From positions 7,626,001 through 7,690,000 of the forward strand of contig CP053152.1 of the NCBI GenBank assembly GCA_014607495.2: a stretch of 64,000 nucleotides of DNA, in the 5' to 3' direction. The stretch is from Carposina sasakii (lineage: Eukaryota; Arthropoda; Insecta; Lepidoptera; Carposinidae). Below are positions 1 through 10,436 of the stretch, one piece after another. The notes beneath the pieces were generated by a model. The model saw only the letters and a list, made by a program, of their open reading frames with translations, ran no database searches and was not told the DNA's origin. Every line of letters starts with the position of its first letter. The stretch's first letter is position 1. The translations under genes and the position numbers were made by a program.

Positions 1-82
1 TATATATATTAGTAGGTACCTTTTATAGTTTTTAATCCCTTAAATTGCTAATTATGTTTTCCTATTATTTTTACTGTTACAG

Positions 83-1049
83 CTGCACTACCAAGGATGG
101 TTGAAAGAAAGTCAGGTCATGTAGTATTCATAAGCTCTGTTCAGGGCCTAATAGCAATTCCTGATCGATCAGCATATGCTGCATCCAAACATGCTTTACA
201 AGCATTTGGTGACTCACTGAGAGCGGAATTACATCAGCATGGTGTTAATGTGACAGTAGTGAGCCCTGGCTATGTTAAAACTGCAGTTTCATTAAATGCA
301 TTGACGGGCAGTGGTGACCATCATGGAAGTAAGACATTATAGTAATTTACTGAGTTGGCAGAAAAATACTTTATACTATACATATTATATGGAATATCCA
401 TCAAATTAAACTGTAGGGCTTATGCTTAGTTTAAAGCTTTTTTTATTATTAGGGCCCTATGAGTTTATGTGTATGAATTACTGAAAAGTTTAGTATATCT
501 TAAAATACTAAAATACTAGGTGTATATAATCTATACATATAGTAAAAATGTAACGGATCTCTGTCTGTACATGAAAGATATACAAGAAAAAATATTATAA
601 GAGTCCTTTGTCAACGCAATAGTACCCAAAATAATGATTTTTGGGATTTTTGTCTGTGCGTTTGTGCACGCTTATCTCAGAAACGACTGAACCGATTTCA
701 ATACAGTTTTCAGGAATATATTGTGACAGGTCCTACTTAACATATAGGCTACTTTTTATCCCGGGAAAATGTTTTATCCCGGATAATTTCGACATTTTGT
801 TTTTTCCACTAGTACATAATATGTTTTCGATTAACAGATTATTATCAATTTACAGTAATGGATACCGCTACTGCAGCAGGCCTTACTCCAGAGTACACAG
901 CACAGGAGATTCTGAAAACTATAGTCAATAAAAATAATGAGTTAGTTGTAAGCCAATTCACGCCTAAGTTCGCCATATTTCTTCGTCATGCGGTACCTAG
1001 CCTCTATTTTAAAATAATGGCCAAGCGAGCGGTCAGGACTACACTGTAG
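83..1049 (+). CDS. DHRS7B: DHRS7B-like short-chain dehydrogenase/reductase, last two exons (partial gene)
   Basis: Two exons are visible: 83-328 and 856-1049, ending at TAG. The first follows a TTACAG acceptor and ends at A|GTAAGA. The second follows TTTACAG, and joining them completes an Ile codon just before Met-Asp-Thr. Exon one holds the classical SDR active site: the FISS serine, the YAASK tyrosine and lysine, and the VSPGYVKT segment that follows the fold's last strands. Exon two matches the DHRS7B C-terminus, with an MDTATAAG segment and a hydrophobic tail around LRHAVPSLYFKIMAKRA. The human homologue is a membrane-bound NADPH-dependent reductase of peroxisomes and ER, linked to ether-lipid synthesis; the same role here is inference. 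The N-terminal Rossmann half with its membrane anchor must lie left of the window. A possible polyadenylation signal, AATAAA, is at 1400-1405. The intron carries a dispersed repeat. Confidence 0.85.
534..815 (-). repeat. Dispersed retroposon 'family A', copy 1 (intronic)
   Basis: This is a reverse-orientation copy of a repeat also found at 23618-24215, 33716-34755 and 63579-63884. Shared landmarks are an ACTAGTG start, a TTATCCCGGGA palindromic stretch, a GAAACGGTTCAG-type block and an ATCCGTTACATTTTTATTATATGTA tail region. The 'ACGCCCGCGACTCCGTCCGCGTG' start of the better copies resembles the 3' ends of lepidopteran RTE-type LINEs, so a non-LTR retroposon or SINE origin is likely. It lies inside the DHRS7B intron. 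Confidence 0.7.
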
Positions 1050-2137
1050 TAGTATTTCGTGTTACTGCTTTCATTGGGCAAACCACAGGAAGTCAAAATC
1101 ATTTATTTCAAACATATCTCTCTTTTTTTATATTACTTAGTTACTTGTTCGCCAAATGACGCTATGCTCCAATTAGACAAAACTTGTTTTGCTTTGCTCT
1201 GTTTCTGTTTGGAAATATAATTATGAATAGTGTAAAACTACTGATTAGTTTTGTACATTGATCCATATAAGCCTTTAGCTGTTATGTGCTCGATGGCGGT
1301 AACACTTTAGCTGAAATTCACTCCAATTCTGTTGTATGCGATTTTTATCCTATCTAACAAGGTTTTTAAAGACACGAAAAGTTAAGTGTAAGGTTTTTAA
1401 ATAAAACTAAAAGAGCATTAGAGTGCGTTTCACCATATAGTTTTGTTGAATTTGTGCTTAGAATGATTGTGCTAGTTACTAGTAATATTACCTCCATGGT
1501 AGTAACATTTTCTGATTCACTGGTTCACTGTATGTATACCAAACATGTTAGATCTGAAATTAGGCAAAGGAATTATTCTATGAAACAGACTACCTATCAT
1601 ATTTGTTGTTTACCTATTTGTGAAGCTTTACGTTTGTTTATTATGGCATGTTAAATACCTACACGAAGTGAAGTCATTTGTATACCTAGCTACCCTATCC
1701 AAAATTTATTATTTAGGTATCTCAAAGTGTCTTGGACAGATATCATAATAATATAGCCTACATAAGCTTGATTCATAGGTCATTGTATACAAAATGGACT
1801 ACACATTTACCTATACCATTGTGGTTGAATAGAGCCTATTATTATTTATTTGGCTCACTAGTCATTAGTGTTTTTGTAACTTTACCTCTGTGCCTTCGCA
1901 TTTATTGATTTAATGAGAATAATAGGTGGTGATCACGAAGATCCATTCCATTTTAATGTTTGGTGATCATAGTTAATATTTTTTTATTTGGGTTTTTTTG
2001 GGGGTTAGGTACTTAAGCTATAGCCTTTCCTTTATGGAATAGATTGGATGGATAGTATGTATATTTGATGGTTTAATGTAAAAACAAAACCATGTCATTA
2101 GATTATAAGGACTTATGGATATCATTATTGTAAGTGT
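1050..2137. other. DHRS7B 3' UTR and AT-rich intergenic DNA
   Basis: The first part is probably 3' UTR, because an AATAAA hexamer lies at 1400-1405 about 350 bases past the stop codon. Beyond that the sequence is AT-rich. I see no further coding signal or recognisable repeat. Confidence 0.4.
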
Positions 2138-2139
2138 TA

Positions 2140-2741
2140 CAGTGGGTGTAACAGAAGGGTATCAGGAGAATTTGAGACTAGAAATAACATTTTATTATTG
2201 AAGATTAGGAACGACTGATTTGCTGAAACAAATCTCTAAGAGATAAGCACGCCTTTGTACATCTTCCTTGTTATAAACTTTATTTGTGAAAACTTTACTA
2301 TGTACAATAAATCATAAGAATAAACTAAAACCATGCTATCTGGATAAGTAACATTTTAATATGTAATAGGATAAGTAAGGTGGCTTAGTGGTTATAGCGG
2401 CTGGCACGGTTTGCAGTGGTCGTGGGTTCAATTCCCACTCGAGTGAAGAATTTTTTCCATTTTATTTATTAATAATTTTATAACATGTTATTTCCAGTCT
2501 TCAATTTTGTGGATAGGCGTTTCGCATGAAAATAGCCCATAGTAATCAACCTCCAGTCCACGAAATTTAAGACCCGAAATTACATTGTTTTTTCAAGATC
2601 GTATGAATATTCCAAAGTTGTTAAGGAATTCTTATTACTATCTAGCTAGAAAAATAGACGTGATTTCTAGTCTCAAATTATGTTAACCGGTTCTTCATAG
2701 TCATAGCATTTCTCTTAACGTACCCCTTCCGTCACACCCTG
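2140..2741. mobile_element. Non-autonomous TA-flanked DNA transposon (MITE) with CAGGGTGT-type ends
   Basis: The left end reads CAGTGGGTGTAACAGAAGGG and the reverse complement of the right end reads CAGGGTGTGACGGAAGGGG, an imperfect terminal inverted repeat. A second inverted block, TTTGAGACTAGAAAT, lies further in at both ends. Both termini abut TA (2138-2139 and 2742-2743), the target duplication of Tc1/mariner-like elements. No transposase is encoded in the 602 bp, so it would depend on an enzyme supplied elsewhere. A tRNA-like Pol III unit lies inside it. Confidence 0.6.
2381..2456 (+). ncRNA. tRNA-like Pol III unit (tRNA-derived SINE head or tRNA pseudogene)
   Basis: An A box, TGGCTTAGTGG (2381-2391), matches the internal Pol III promoter consensus. 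A B box, GGTTCAATTCC (2425-2435), sits in a perfect T-arm of five GTGGG/CCCAC pairs. Six Ts at 2451-2456 could terminate Pol III. I could not fold a convincing anticodon stem or acceptor stem, so this is not called a functional tRNA. It may be a SINE head captured by the surrounding MITE. Confidence 0.45.
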
Positions 2742-2743
2742 TA

Positions 2744-4193
2744 TATTTCAAATGAATTGGTGAAAATTTTATGTACGGAGTACTACAGTTATGTTAAAAA
2801 TAAAGACTATTGCAACCAAATCTAATACGTGGTTATTATTGTGTGGTTAATATTTATATATTTCTGTCCATGTAGATTTTGAAAAATAGCGCTCGGTGCG
2901 CCAGATTTTGTCGGGTTTTAACAATCTGTCTTAACGCGGTCTATTCCACGAAGATCACCTGGGTTCTTTTTATTGGCGACTCTTTTTTTTATTTTATTCA
3001 GTGTTAGTGTCCAATGATCACCTGTGTGATCGAGGCGATCCCAATAATGCAATTGTTCGTCCCCGTATTATATCTTTTTCAAATAGCCACTGCCACGAAC
3101 GCTCATAAGTTGCACCTTAGATTTATTATACCTACTAGTATAATAAATCTATGAGTTGCACCGTCATCCGCGACACTTTCATATAAATAATGTTGGTTGA
3201 GCTATGCGGCATGGCAGGGGAATTATGTAGGTAAAGCAAGCACAAAATTATTGTGTGGGTGGCGTCCTGCCACTCGCTCAGCGCATTCACAATCGCATTG
3301 CTTTTGCAAGTTATGTAATTAACATAGACCCCACTTGTATGACGCTAGAACAGATTCACAGCGACGACGACGTGGTTTGTTCCGTACCACGCTCCAGGTG
3401 GGTGTGAAACGATGTTCTAGCCAAACTGTCGTGTTACATGCACCCGCCATAGCTCAATAAGATATTCCATGGCACCTTTTGAGCTCCTGGATAAGCTGTG
3501 AAACCAGCTTATAGAGTAGTATAAAATATATTCTGTCTGAGTAACTCGTCTCGTTAAGCAGCTACGTTATATTTGTATCATGTTTTAAGAGCCCTATAAC
3601 CATGTATTGAGATCACAATTTCATATTAAAGTATTTGCTTGCAGATTATAATATACATAAAGAAAGAAATAAAACACTTTATATGATAACAATGGCTATA
3701 TCTTTTATTATTCAACATGCATAATAATACCAATGACCTTCATAAATTTTTTATCTACTTAACATGAATATTTCAAGCACTTCACTTACATGCTTAAATT
3801 TTAAAATATATTTTCTGGGCGTAGATTAAAAATATATTTTTGGTTTTGAAGGTCACAGGCACTATTACCACATAAAACAGATACATATAACCTTCAGTAT
3901 TAACAGTATTTAAACTACTGACTAAAAGCATTCTTATAAAGAAAATATGTTTGTACAAGCTTCATCTATTCTAATAATAATTATTCTTACAACAATTTTT
4001 ACATTACTGTATACTACATAAATTCTAATAATTACATTATTGTATTAGGATATCATTTCATACAAAAATAATTCATTAGTAAGTGCAAGTTACTTTCCTT
4101 TTGCTGAAACCAAACCTAATTTCAGAATAACTTTTTAAAAGTTAATGCTTTGCTTCATAATCAACTGATGTCATAAGTTAATGCTGATGATGA
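2744..4193. other. Intergenic DNA and TMEM11 3' UTR
   Basis: This lies between the MITE and the TMEM11 stop codon. The right part is probably TMEM11 3' UTR: on the minus strand an AATAAA hexamer lies at 3709-3704, about 490 bases past the stop. The middle contains a 34-base palindrome, listed separately. No protein-coding signal is seen. Confidence 0.4.
3118..3151. repeat. Perfect 14-bp-stem palindrome between 9-bp direct repeats
   Basis: TAGATTTATTATAC at 3118-3131 is followed by a six-base spacer and then its exact reverse complement, ending at 3151. The palindrome lies between two copies of AGTTGCACC, at 3108-3116 and 3154-3162. This resembles a residual terminal-repeat pair from a DNA transposon inside its target duplication. 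Confidence 0.5.
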
Positions 4194-5143
4194 CTATTTG
4201 AATGATTTATAAAGTCTCCATAGGCAAATAGCAACTGCAGCTACAGATATGGTGTTATGTATAATGATTTTTCTTCTGTTGTCTCTTCGAACAAGTACCA
4301 CTGGAGTTGCAGAGGTAATATCACTCAGTGCGGGTAGTCTTGCTAAATGTCTGCGGTCCTTCTCTTCTTGGTATTTACAGCATGGGTCCCATTGCCATGA
4401 CAGTGTATAACAACCAGAACACAGAACAGAAACCATGCCAAAAGGTGTGCAGGCCAGGGAACTCCAAGCTAATCCTGTAATGTAATGTTTAAAGTAAAAT
4501 ATTATTTACACCCTGTATAGATATAGGCAGGTGATATGTTTAGTTCATCCAGTTACTAAATGAAAAGTGGTAGTTAAATGAAAAAGGTTATTATAAGAAA
4601 TTAAAAAAAAACTAAGTGCAAGTGCACAGAAAGTTCTGCTTTTCCTTTAACACTGGGGTAATTTTAATATTAAGGAAACAGCAATGAAAGTGTAAAAATG
4701 TAATCTGGTTTGTGCATCTTATTATCCTATTGTTAGTCTATTTCTATTTCGAAGGTAAAAAATATTCATAGAAGTTACCTGAAGCTATGCTGCAGATCCC
4801 ACTGTAGACAGAAACTTTATGCAAGAGGTTTCCGACGTAAATCCAACGGGCTGTCTCCTCACCTAGTGGCTCTGGTTCTATAATAATTACGCTTACACCA
4901 GCCTCCAATGCTCTTTCCAATTCCATTTCAAATTTGATGTGTGCATTTTCACTGTCATAGACTTCTCTGATGATGGCGACACTCGATGGCTTTAAATCAC
5001 TGAAACATATTAATGTGTATTGTTCTGCATATAATAATTCATATAAAGGACAATTAATACAACAGAAAATTAGATAGTTACATCGATCTAAATTTATAAA
5101 ATTCTACGATATTTACGTACCTGTCACTTTCGTCCCCCGCCAT
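4194..5143 (-). CDS. TMEM11: TMEM11/PMI-like mitochondrial inner-membrane protein, complete, three exons
   Basis: On the minus strand the coding exons are 5143-5121, 4999-4779 and 4474-4194, with GT/AG introns at AG|GTACGT…TTTCAG|T and CAG|GTAACT…TTACAG|G. Together they give 174 residues; human TMEM11 has 192. Diagnostic family segments are visible: ALEAGVSVIIIEPEPLGEE, ETARWIYVGNLLHK, WQWDPCCKYQ and STPVVLVRR, then a hydrophobic stretch near the C-terminus (NTISVAAVAICLWRLY). A second hydrophobic segment follows the LLHK motif. The family acts in the mitochondrial inner membrane in cristae and overall mitochondrial morphology; the Drosophila homologue is PMI. The start at 5143 gives a short MAGDESDS leader, shorter than the human N-terminus. 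A likely poly(A) signal lies at 3709-3704. The gene converges on DHRS7B. Confidence 0.88.
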
Positions 5144-5913
5144 CTTAAATTTAAAAAATAGTCGGCCTACATATGTCTGAATTGATCGAGTTGATGAAGC
5201 GATTATTGGTAAAGCAAAATAAACATAATCGTACAAAAGAAAAACCTATATGTACCTTATTTCTTTTAAATAAAGAAAAATAAATGTACGGGATGGTTGA
5301 ATCGATATGGAGATGACCAGTACTCTGATGATTTTCTACTATTAGTACAATATGGCTTCTTAGGCCCCTTGCCAGCATGCGAATATTAAGTAAGCGAGTG
5401 TCTCGCTCGATAACATTACTAAATTTTTTGCTCGATAAATGAGAGTGTAGGATTAGAACGTCCCTTTAGGTATAGACAAGATAAACGATTACCCATAGAC
5501 TATTTTTTCTATTTTTAAATTGCAGTAAAGAGAATGTCAATGGATTATGTTATGACATGACCATTCGTATCATGTTGCACTGCAAAACCAAGAAGAATTA
5601 TTATTCTTATCTCAACTCTTATCTTATAATTATTTAAGTATCTTATTTATTAGATACTAAAAACTCTTAGAGCCATTTCATTGAATCTCCATCCAAGCAG
5701 CCATATGCTTTCGAAACACACATCGCACGCTTAGTATTACAAAAAAAAACAACAATACAAAAAACGTTTTGCAATCACGACTTTTTGCTATACCCTATAG
5801 CTATATTTATTTACTGCACCACACACAAACGCCAATGGTGGTGTTGCTGTTTCTTACACCTATGTAATGAGTGATTGTAAAATAATTATATATATATTTT
5901 GAATACTATACAG
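5144..5913. other. TMEM11 upstream region, no further gene seen
   Basis: This AT-rich stretch lies upstream of TMEM11 and should hold its promoter and 5' UTR. I could not identify a convincing TATA box, initiator or coding exon here. Confidence 0.35.
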
Positions 5914-6010
5914 CAGTGGTTCCCAATTAGAGGTACACGTACCCCCAGGGGTACGCAAGGTTTCATCAAGGGGTACGCGGCGCCTAACAAAAAAAAATAA
6001 AATTACCTAC
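5914..6010 (+). mobile_element. hAT-like transposon end (remnant)
   Basis: CAGTGGTTCCCAA at 5914-5926 is a classic hAT-superfamily terminal sequence, and GGGGTACGC repeats follow, as in other insect hAT ends. The Gypsy element inserted about 95 bp inside it. I could not find the matching far end to the right of 21594, so the element is a truncated remnant or its other end has diverged. Confidence 0.4.
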
Positions 6011-6014
6011 CAAG

Positions 6015-6320
6015 TATTGTCGCTTGAGATAAATAATAAACTTCCAAAAGTTTAAATAGATAGTTTATTAAACATATATTACGGAATTACTCAAATATTC
6101 GTTGGCCGTCTCACTCGCAAGTTCCGCCTTATATCCTTCCTTTTTTTAATATACCATAGCCACAACATAGTTGGCATGAAACACCATACAGCCAAGTCAA
6201 ATCCTCAACTAGCACTTGCGAGTGAGCTAACAATATTGCTTTCCTTTATCAACAGAACGTTTTAACTTAAAATTTAATAAAACTAAGAAATTTAATAATA
6301 TAAAATCAATAAAGCTAACA
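6015..6320 (-). repeat. Gypsy 3' LTR
   Basis: This 306-bp LTR is nearly identical to 21285-21590, with four substitutions clustered at 6084-6130. In element orientation it begins TGTTAGC and ends GACAATA. An AATAAA hexamer (6069-6064 on the minus strand) is a likely poly(A) signal. A purine-rich AGGAAAGG lies just inside the boundary and could be the polypurine tract. Confidence 0.92.
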
Positions 6321-6609
6321 GTCGGCCTTTCCTGACGCTTTTGCGTCTCGCAAACATCTGTTAATCTATATATTGCTTACATAACGAAACAAGCAACCAC
6401 AAAATAGATATTAAGAAATTATTATAAAATTCAGCAAAAAAATGACATATAGAAACAAATATATGTCTATAAGTAGGTACATACATATATTACGTAGGTA
6501 GGTATTTTGTGATAATTATGTTATTATTGTACATTATGTAATTTACTTTTAACACAAATTATACAACTATCAATCTATCCTTACATGTAATTTAGTAAAT
6601 TATGTTTAT

Positions 6610-7034
6610 TGTACTGAAGCCCCTACATGTCTTCAATACAACTTATAGTACATTTATGCTTAATTGTACTGAAGCCCCTATATATCTTCAATACAACTTA
6701 GGTATAGTACATTTATGCTTAATTATACTGAAGCCCCTACATGTCTTCAATACAACTTTACACTAAATTCTGCACAATTTGTACTGAAGCCCCTACATGT
6801 CTTCAATACAACTTATAGTACATTTATGCTTAATTGTACTGAAGCCCCTATATATCTTCAATACAACTTAGGTATAGTACATTTATGCTTAATTATACTG
6901 AAGCCCCTACATGTCTTCAATACAACTTTACACTAAATTCTACACAATTTGTACTGAAGCCCCTTCATGTCTTCAATACAATTTATTATACATTTATGCT
7001 TAACTGTACTGAAGCCCCTACATGTCTTCAATAC
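6610..7034 (-). repeat. Tandem array of eight hairpin units in the Gypsy 3' non-coding region
   Basis: Eight copies of a 30-base stem-loop start at 6610, 6665, 6724, 6780, 6835, 6894, 6950 and 7005. Each has a TGTAYTGAAG-type arm, an 11-base loop starting CCCC, and CTTCAATACA. Spacing cycles 55, 59, 56, so the array is about 2.5 copies of a 170-bp trimer. In element-sense RNA every stem pairs fully if G-U wobbles are allowed. The array lies between the integrase stop codon and the 3' LTR. Its function is unknown. Confidence 0.85.
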
Positions 7035-7202
7035 ATGTCATAACTTTTTTTTGTAAATATAATGAAATTTGTAAGTAAGTAATAAAAATGATGTAGATAT
7101 TGTGCTCATATTAATAGGTATGTACTAATCATACCCTTACCATTTTTCAGTAAGATATAATTATTTAGTATTATTATTTAACCTAATCTTTATATACCTT
7201 CA

Positions 7203-7772
7203 TTAATTATTATCATTAATTACCAAGTCACAATCTATCTCGCTATTGGTAGTATTATCAGTCACCACGTTTTCATCTATTAAAGTCTCATTAATTTCAC
7301 TATCCGAATCATCACCCGTTCTTTGAAATACTAACCAGGGATGAATTTTATCGACAGAAAATATACCCGTAAAGGGACGATAACCTTTCCGAGATAAGGG
7401 CGTGTCTTCTATAAGATATCTATCGTTATTTAATACCTCTTTAATGCGATAAGGTCCGCGGAGCTTAGGAATAAGTTTCCTGCTTTTACCCGTAGAGGTC
7501 ACTTCCCGTTCTACACGCACTAAATCGCCAATTTTAAAGGAAACTTTCTTTCTAGCTTTATCAAAGCGTTCCTTTTGTTTTAACTGGTTTGTAGTCACAC
7601 GTTCTGAAATTTGACTTCGTATAGTTTCTAAATCTCCCTCCGTAGGATCTACTACGTTTAGATGTAAAAGCGCATCAGGAGTATCCGTTAATTTCAAGCC
7701 AAATAAAGCTTGTGCGGGAGTACTGCCAATGCCTTTATTCAATGTATTGTTTAGGCCCCACTGTATTTCGGA
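7203..7772 (-). pseudogene. Gypsy integrase C-terminal part (severed pol fragment)
   Basis: The reading frame from the pogo insertion point to the stop at 7203 continues the integrase. It starts with EIQWGLNN, typical of the end of the Gypsy integrase core. It goes on through a basic segment (QKERFDKARKKVSFKIGDLV) and a GPYRI block like the Gypsy integrase C-terminal domain, then an acidic Asp/Asn-rich tail. The pogo-like transposon separates it from the rest of pol. An open frame reading into it from transposon sequence (from 7835) is fortuitous. Confidence 0.85.
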
Positions 7773-7783
7773 TAGGGGAAGGT

Positions 7784-8042
7784 GGCCTAAAACGGGTAAG
7801 CTAAGCGAGAATGTAAAAAAAAATGTCGAGTTCACTTTGATTCTTAGGTTAATTTACATTAATACACAGGATATTTATCAAAGTAATAAATAAAACACTA
7901 ATTGATTTTTTTTAATGAAATATATTTAGTTTGTATGAAAAATATAAAAGGTCTCCAAAAACCCGTTTTGCCCGCATATTGGCCAAAAACGGGTAACCCC
8001 CTCAGGGCAAAACAGGTAAGCCTAGGGCAAAACAGGTACGCG
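7784..8042. repeat. Left subterminal repeats of the pogo-like element
   Basis: Five copies of a GGGCAAAACGGGT-type motif lie in both orientations, near 7789, 7963, 7984, 8006 and 8025, some with CAGGT in place of CGGGT. Such arrays often bind the transposase; that role is inferred here. Confidence 0.6.
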
Positions 8043-8371
8043 TTGTTTTTGAACGGATATATATTCTTAATGACTTAACTAAGTATAAAAATAAAAAACA
8101 TCAACTATTAAACTCTATATTCATAACAAAAGTAACAAATTATTTATTATCTTTTATTTACTTTTTAAGTAATATGTAGTTCGGTAACTTAAAGCACCTA
8201 AATCTAATTTTAGTCTCATAGAATCAGTCTATAGTTATTTCTTTTTAAAGATCAATCAGTTGCAATACAGTAAATTAGAGTGAAATCTATAGTAACAAAT
8301 ATTTAAATAATCTATAACTGGTTAAGCAAAAAAATATAGATTAAATCTTAGGAATATCGTATCTAAAGTCT

Positions 8372-10393
8372 TTATTCTTGACATAAATCGCAAAAATATG
8401 AGCCTATACCTGAGTAAGAAGTGCACGCTTCGTGAGCCCATTCATTGCAATCTCCACATTTGATCCAGTCTTCATCAGGTGGATCCAAATATGGATTTCT
8501 GCAAATAATGCAATAATACTTCACTCTTTGCCTTTTCTGTATAATTTTTGCTTTGCTAGTAGATGGTTTATTATTGGCGTTTTTCTTTTTTCCAACGAGT
8601 GATTGAGGAGTTTGTTTCTTTTTGTTATCTTTTGTTAATTTCTTTCTCTCTTCCTTCGCCTTTTGTTGTTCTTTTATAGGTGTACTAGTTAACACTTCAG
8701 CTTTTTGAATCTTACGCTTGCGATTTGTTTTGTTTGGGCTCACTATTGGCAAAGGTCTTATTTGTGCAGGCTCGACGTGAGGAGTGAGGATGTGAGGAGA
8801 AGAAACTGGATGAAGTAAAATGGCATCCACTGGTGTAGCACACGATATTCTATTGTCAATTAAATTTTCTTTGTCAGATAAAGAATCTTGTCTAGCCATT
8901 ACATTAATGTCATTAACGTCTTTCTCCATAGCTTTATTCGAAGTCAAAACTTCTGTAGGAATGGGATTGGTATCCTGTTTATTAACAATTGACTCAGCAG
9001 GTATAGTTGTAGTATATGCAGAGAAATCTGTCGCGTTAAAAATTATATTTTCTATTAAAGATGGGGAAACGGTGCGGTCAGAGTCAACAGATGAACGGGC
9101 ACGAGAAGTCTCACCAACTGTTAGTGCGGGTTGCAGTTCAGAATCGTGGGTTTCTAAAGTTTCATAATTTGTTATTGGTTCTGGTGGTTCTGGACGGTCC
9201 GTTAAAGTTGCAGGTAAAAAATCTGATTCATCAAAAATGTGACGATTTATGGGCCACAAGCCAGTTGATTTAAAGCCGTTAATGGCATTTTGTGCACTAG
9301 CAGCTCTCATATAAGCTTCACCAAAAAGCCTTGCTACCTCATACTGGGAAATGATTCGTCCTATATGGCTCCTCTGAAAACTTGAAACTGCTTGCTCAAA
9401 ATATGTCTTTAGAGGACCATATACACATCGATCTAACGGTTGCATACGATGTGTGGTGTGGGGTGGAAGTGAGACAAAAACCACGTTATTTTGTGAGGCA
9501 TATTCTAATGCTGCAAGATATTTATGTGACTCGTGGTTGTCCAATACCAACAATACTTTTTTGTCCGGAGTTGGACGAGTAACTTCAACGAAATGACGTA
9601 GCCACTCCAAAAACGTAGGTCCATTGATCCAGCCGTTATCTGTACAAGCGGCAGCAGTGCTAGGAGGGGCCCCATCTAATAATCTGCCAACCATTCTCTT
9701 TCTTCCGAAAACGAGAAAAGGTGGGATAAAGGATCCGGCTGCATTGCAACAGCAAACAACCGTTGTAAGCTTACCTCTTTCAACACTAGAAATAACGCCT
9801 ACCTGTTTTTTTCCAGTTCTCGACATTATCTTTGGAGGCTTATTACTCGTTGTTTGGATGCCTGTCTCATCGACATTATAAATACGAGTTGCATCAATAG
9901 CATGCTTGTCAAGCTCTATCTCAAGAATGTCATAAAATCTGTCAACTTGTGGCTTATTAAATCCTCGAGCTCGTGCAATTGATGTTGGTTCTGGCTGTCT
10001 AATTGCAAGTTCGGGGTGTCGCCTTTTAAATCCTATATACCAGTCGTTCCCAGCTTGGCCGTTTTTAAAGGGATGCTTTATACAATTTTTGACCGCATAT
10101 TGGTATACAAGTTCTAAAAACTCTTTTTTAGTGAGACCATAAAAAAGATCATCCACCTTGAATACATAATCCAGCAATTCTTTTTCTTGATCGACATTAA
10201 ATACAGGCCGATGCCTTCCAAGTCTTTTCTCGAAACTACCCTTTTTAATATGTCGCTGCAAAGTAGACAGCGTAAGCCCATACTTCTTCGCGGCAGCAGA
10301 TACCGAAGATAATTTAGCTTCTTCCATTGCTAATTTCATAGTGGACTCACTCCACGATGCACGCTGTGTTTTTCTTACATATTTATTGACCAT
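8372..10393 (-). CDS. pogo/Tigger-like transposase with C-terminal PHD-type zinc finger, intact
   Basis: This 673-residue protein would cut and paste its own transposon by binding the ends and cleaving DNA with a DDE-type RNase H-fold nuclease. Residues about 10-50 form a psq-type helix-turn-helix (MKLAMEEAKLSSVSAAAKKYG). Residues about 60-140 look like a CENP-B/Tigger DNA-binding region (FKRRHPELAIRQPEPTSIAR). The catalytic aspartates are Asp175 in NVDETG, Asp285 in LVLDNHESH and Asp321 in MQPLD, a DD35D arrangement. A low-complexity linker rich in Ser, Thr and Lys follows. The last about 50 residues hold a Cys/His cluster (CIIC…CGDCNEWAHEAC…CDLC) of PHD type. The start is the first ATG of the frame and the frame is uninterrupted. 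It shares the strand of the Gypsy host element but is an independent insertion. Confidence 0.9.
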   Translation of the reverse strand: MVNKYVRKTQRASWSESTMKLAMEEAKLSSVSAAAKKYGLTLSTLQRHIKKGSFEKRLGRHRPVFNVDQEKELLDYVFKVDDLFYGLTKKEFLELVYQYAVKNCIKHPFKNGQAGNDWYIGFKRRHPELAIRQPEPTSIARARGFNKPQVDRFYDILEIELDKHAIDATRIYNVDETGIQTTSNKPPKIMSRTGKKQVGVISSVERGKLTTVVCCCNAAGSFIPPFLVFGRKRMVGRLLDGAPPSTAAACTDNGWINGPTFLEWLRHFVEVTRPTPDKKVLLVLDNHESHKYLAALEYASQNNVVFVSLPPHTTHRMQPLDRCVYGPLKTYFEQAVSSFQRSHIGRIISQYEVARLFGEAYMRAASAQNAINGFKSTGLWPINRHIFDESDFLPATLTDRPEPPEPITNYETLETHDSELQPALTVGETSRARSSVDSDRTVSPSLIENIIFNATDFSAYTTTIPAESIVNKQDTNPIPTEVLTSNKAMEKDVNDINVMARQDSLSDKENLIDNRISCATPVDAILLHPVSSPHILTPHVEPAQIRPLPIVSPNKTNRKRKIQKAEVLTSTPIKEQQKAKEERKKLTKDNKKKQTPQSLVGKKKNANNKPSTSKAKIIQKRQRVKYYCIICRNPYLDPPDEDWIKCGDCNEWAHEACTSYSGIGSYFCDLCQE

Positions 10394-10436
10394 CTGAAAA
10401 AGAAAACCCTATAAATTTAATTAAAAATTAATTCCA

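Noticed and set aside
2381..2456. Functional tRNA gene
   Set aside because: A and B boxes and T-arm are good, but no convincing acceptor or anticodon stem was found.
6600..7040. CRISPR-like array
   Set aside because: The repeats are regularly spaced hairpins, but the spacers are themselves repeated, and the array lies inside a eukaryotic retrotransposon.
7773..7835. Hydrophobic N-terminus on the integrase C-terminal frame, resembling a signal peptide
   Set aside because: It is the end of the pogo-like transposon read in frame by chance, not part of the Gypsy protein.
8820..9881. Several open frames of 66-115 codons on + inside the pogo transposase region
   Set aside because: They lie opposite the intact transposase and show no domain of their own.
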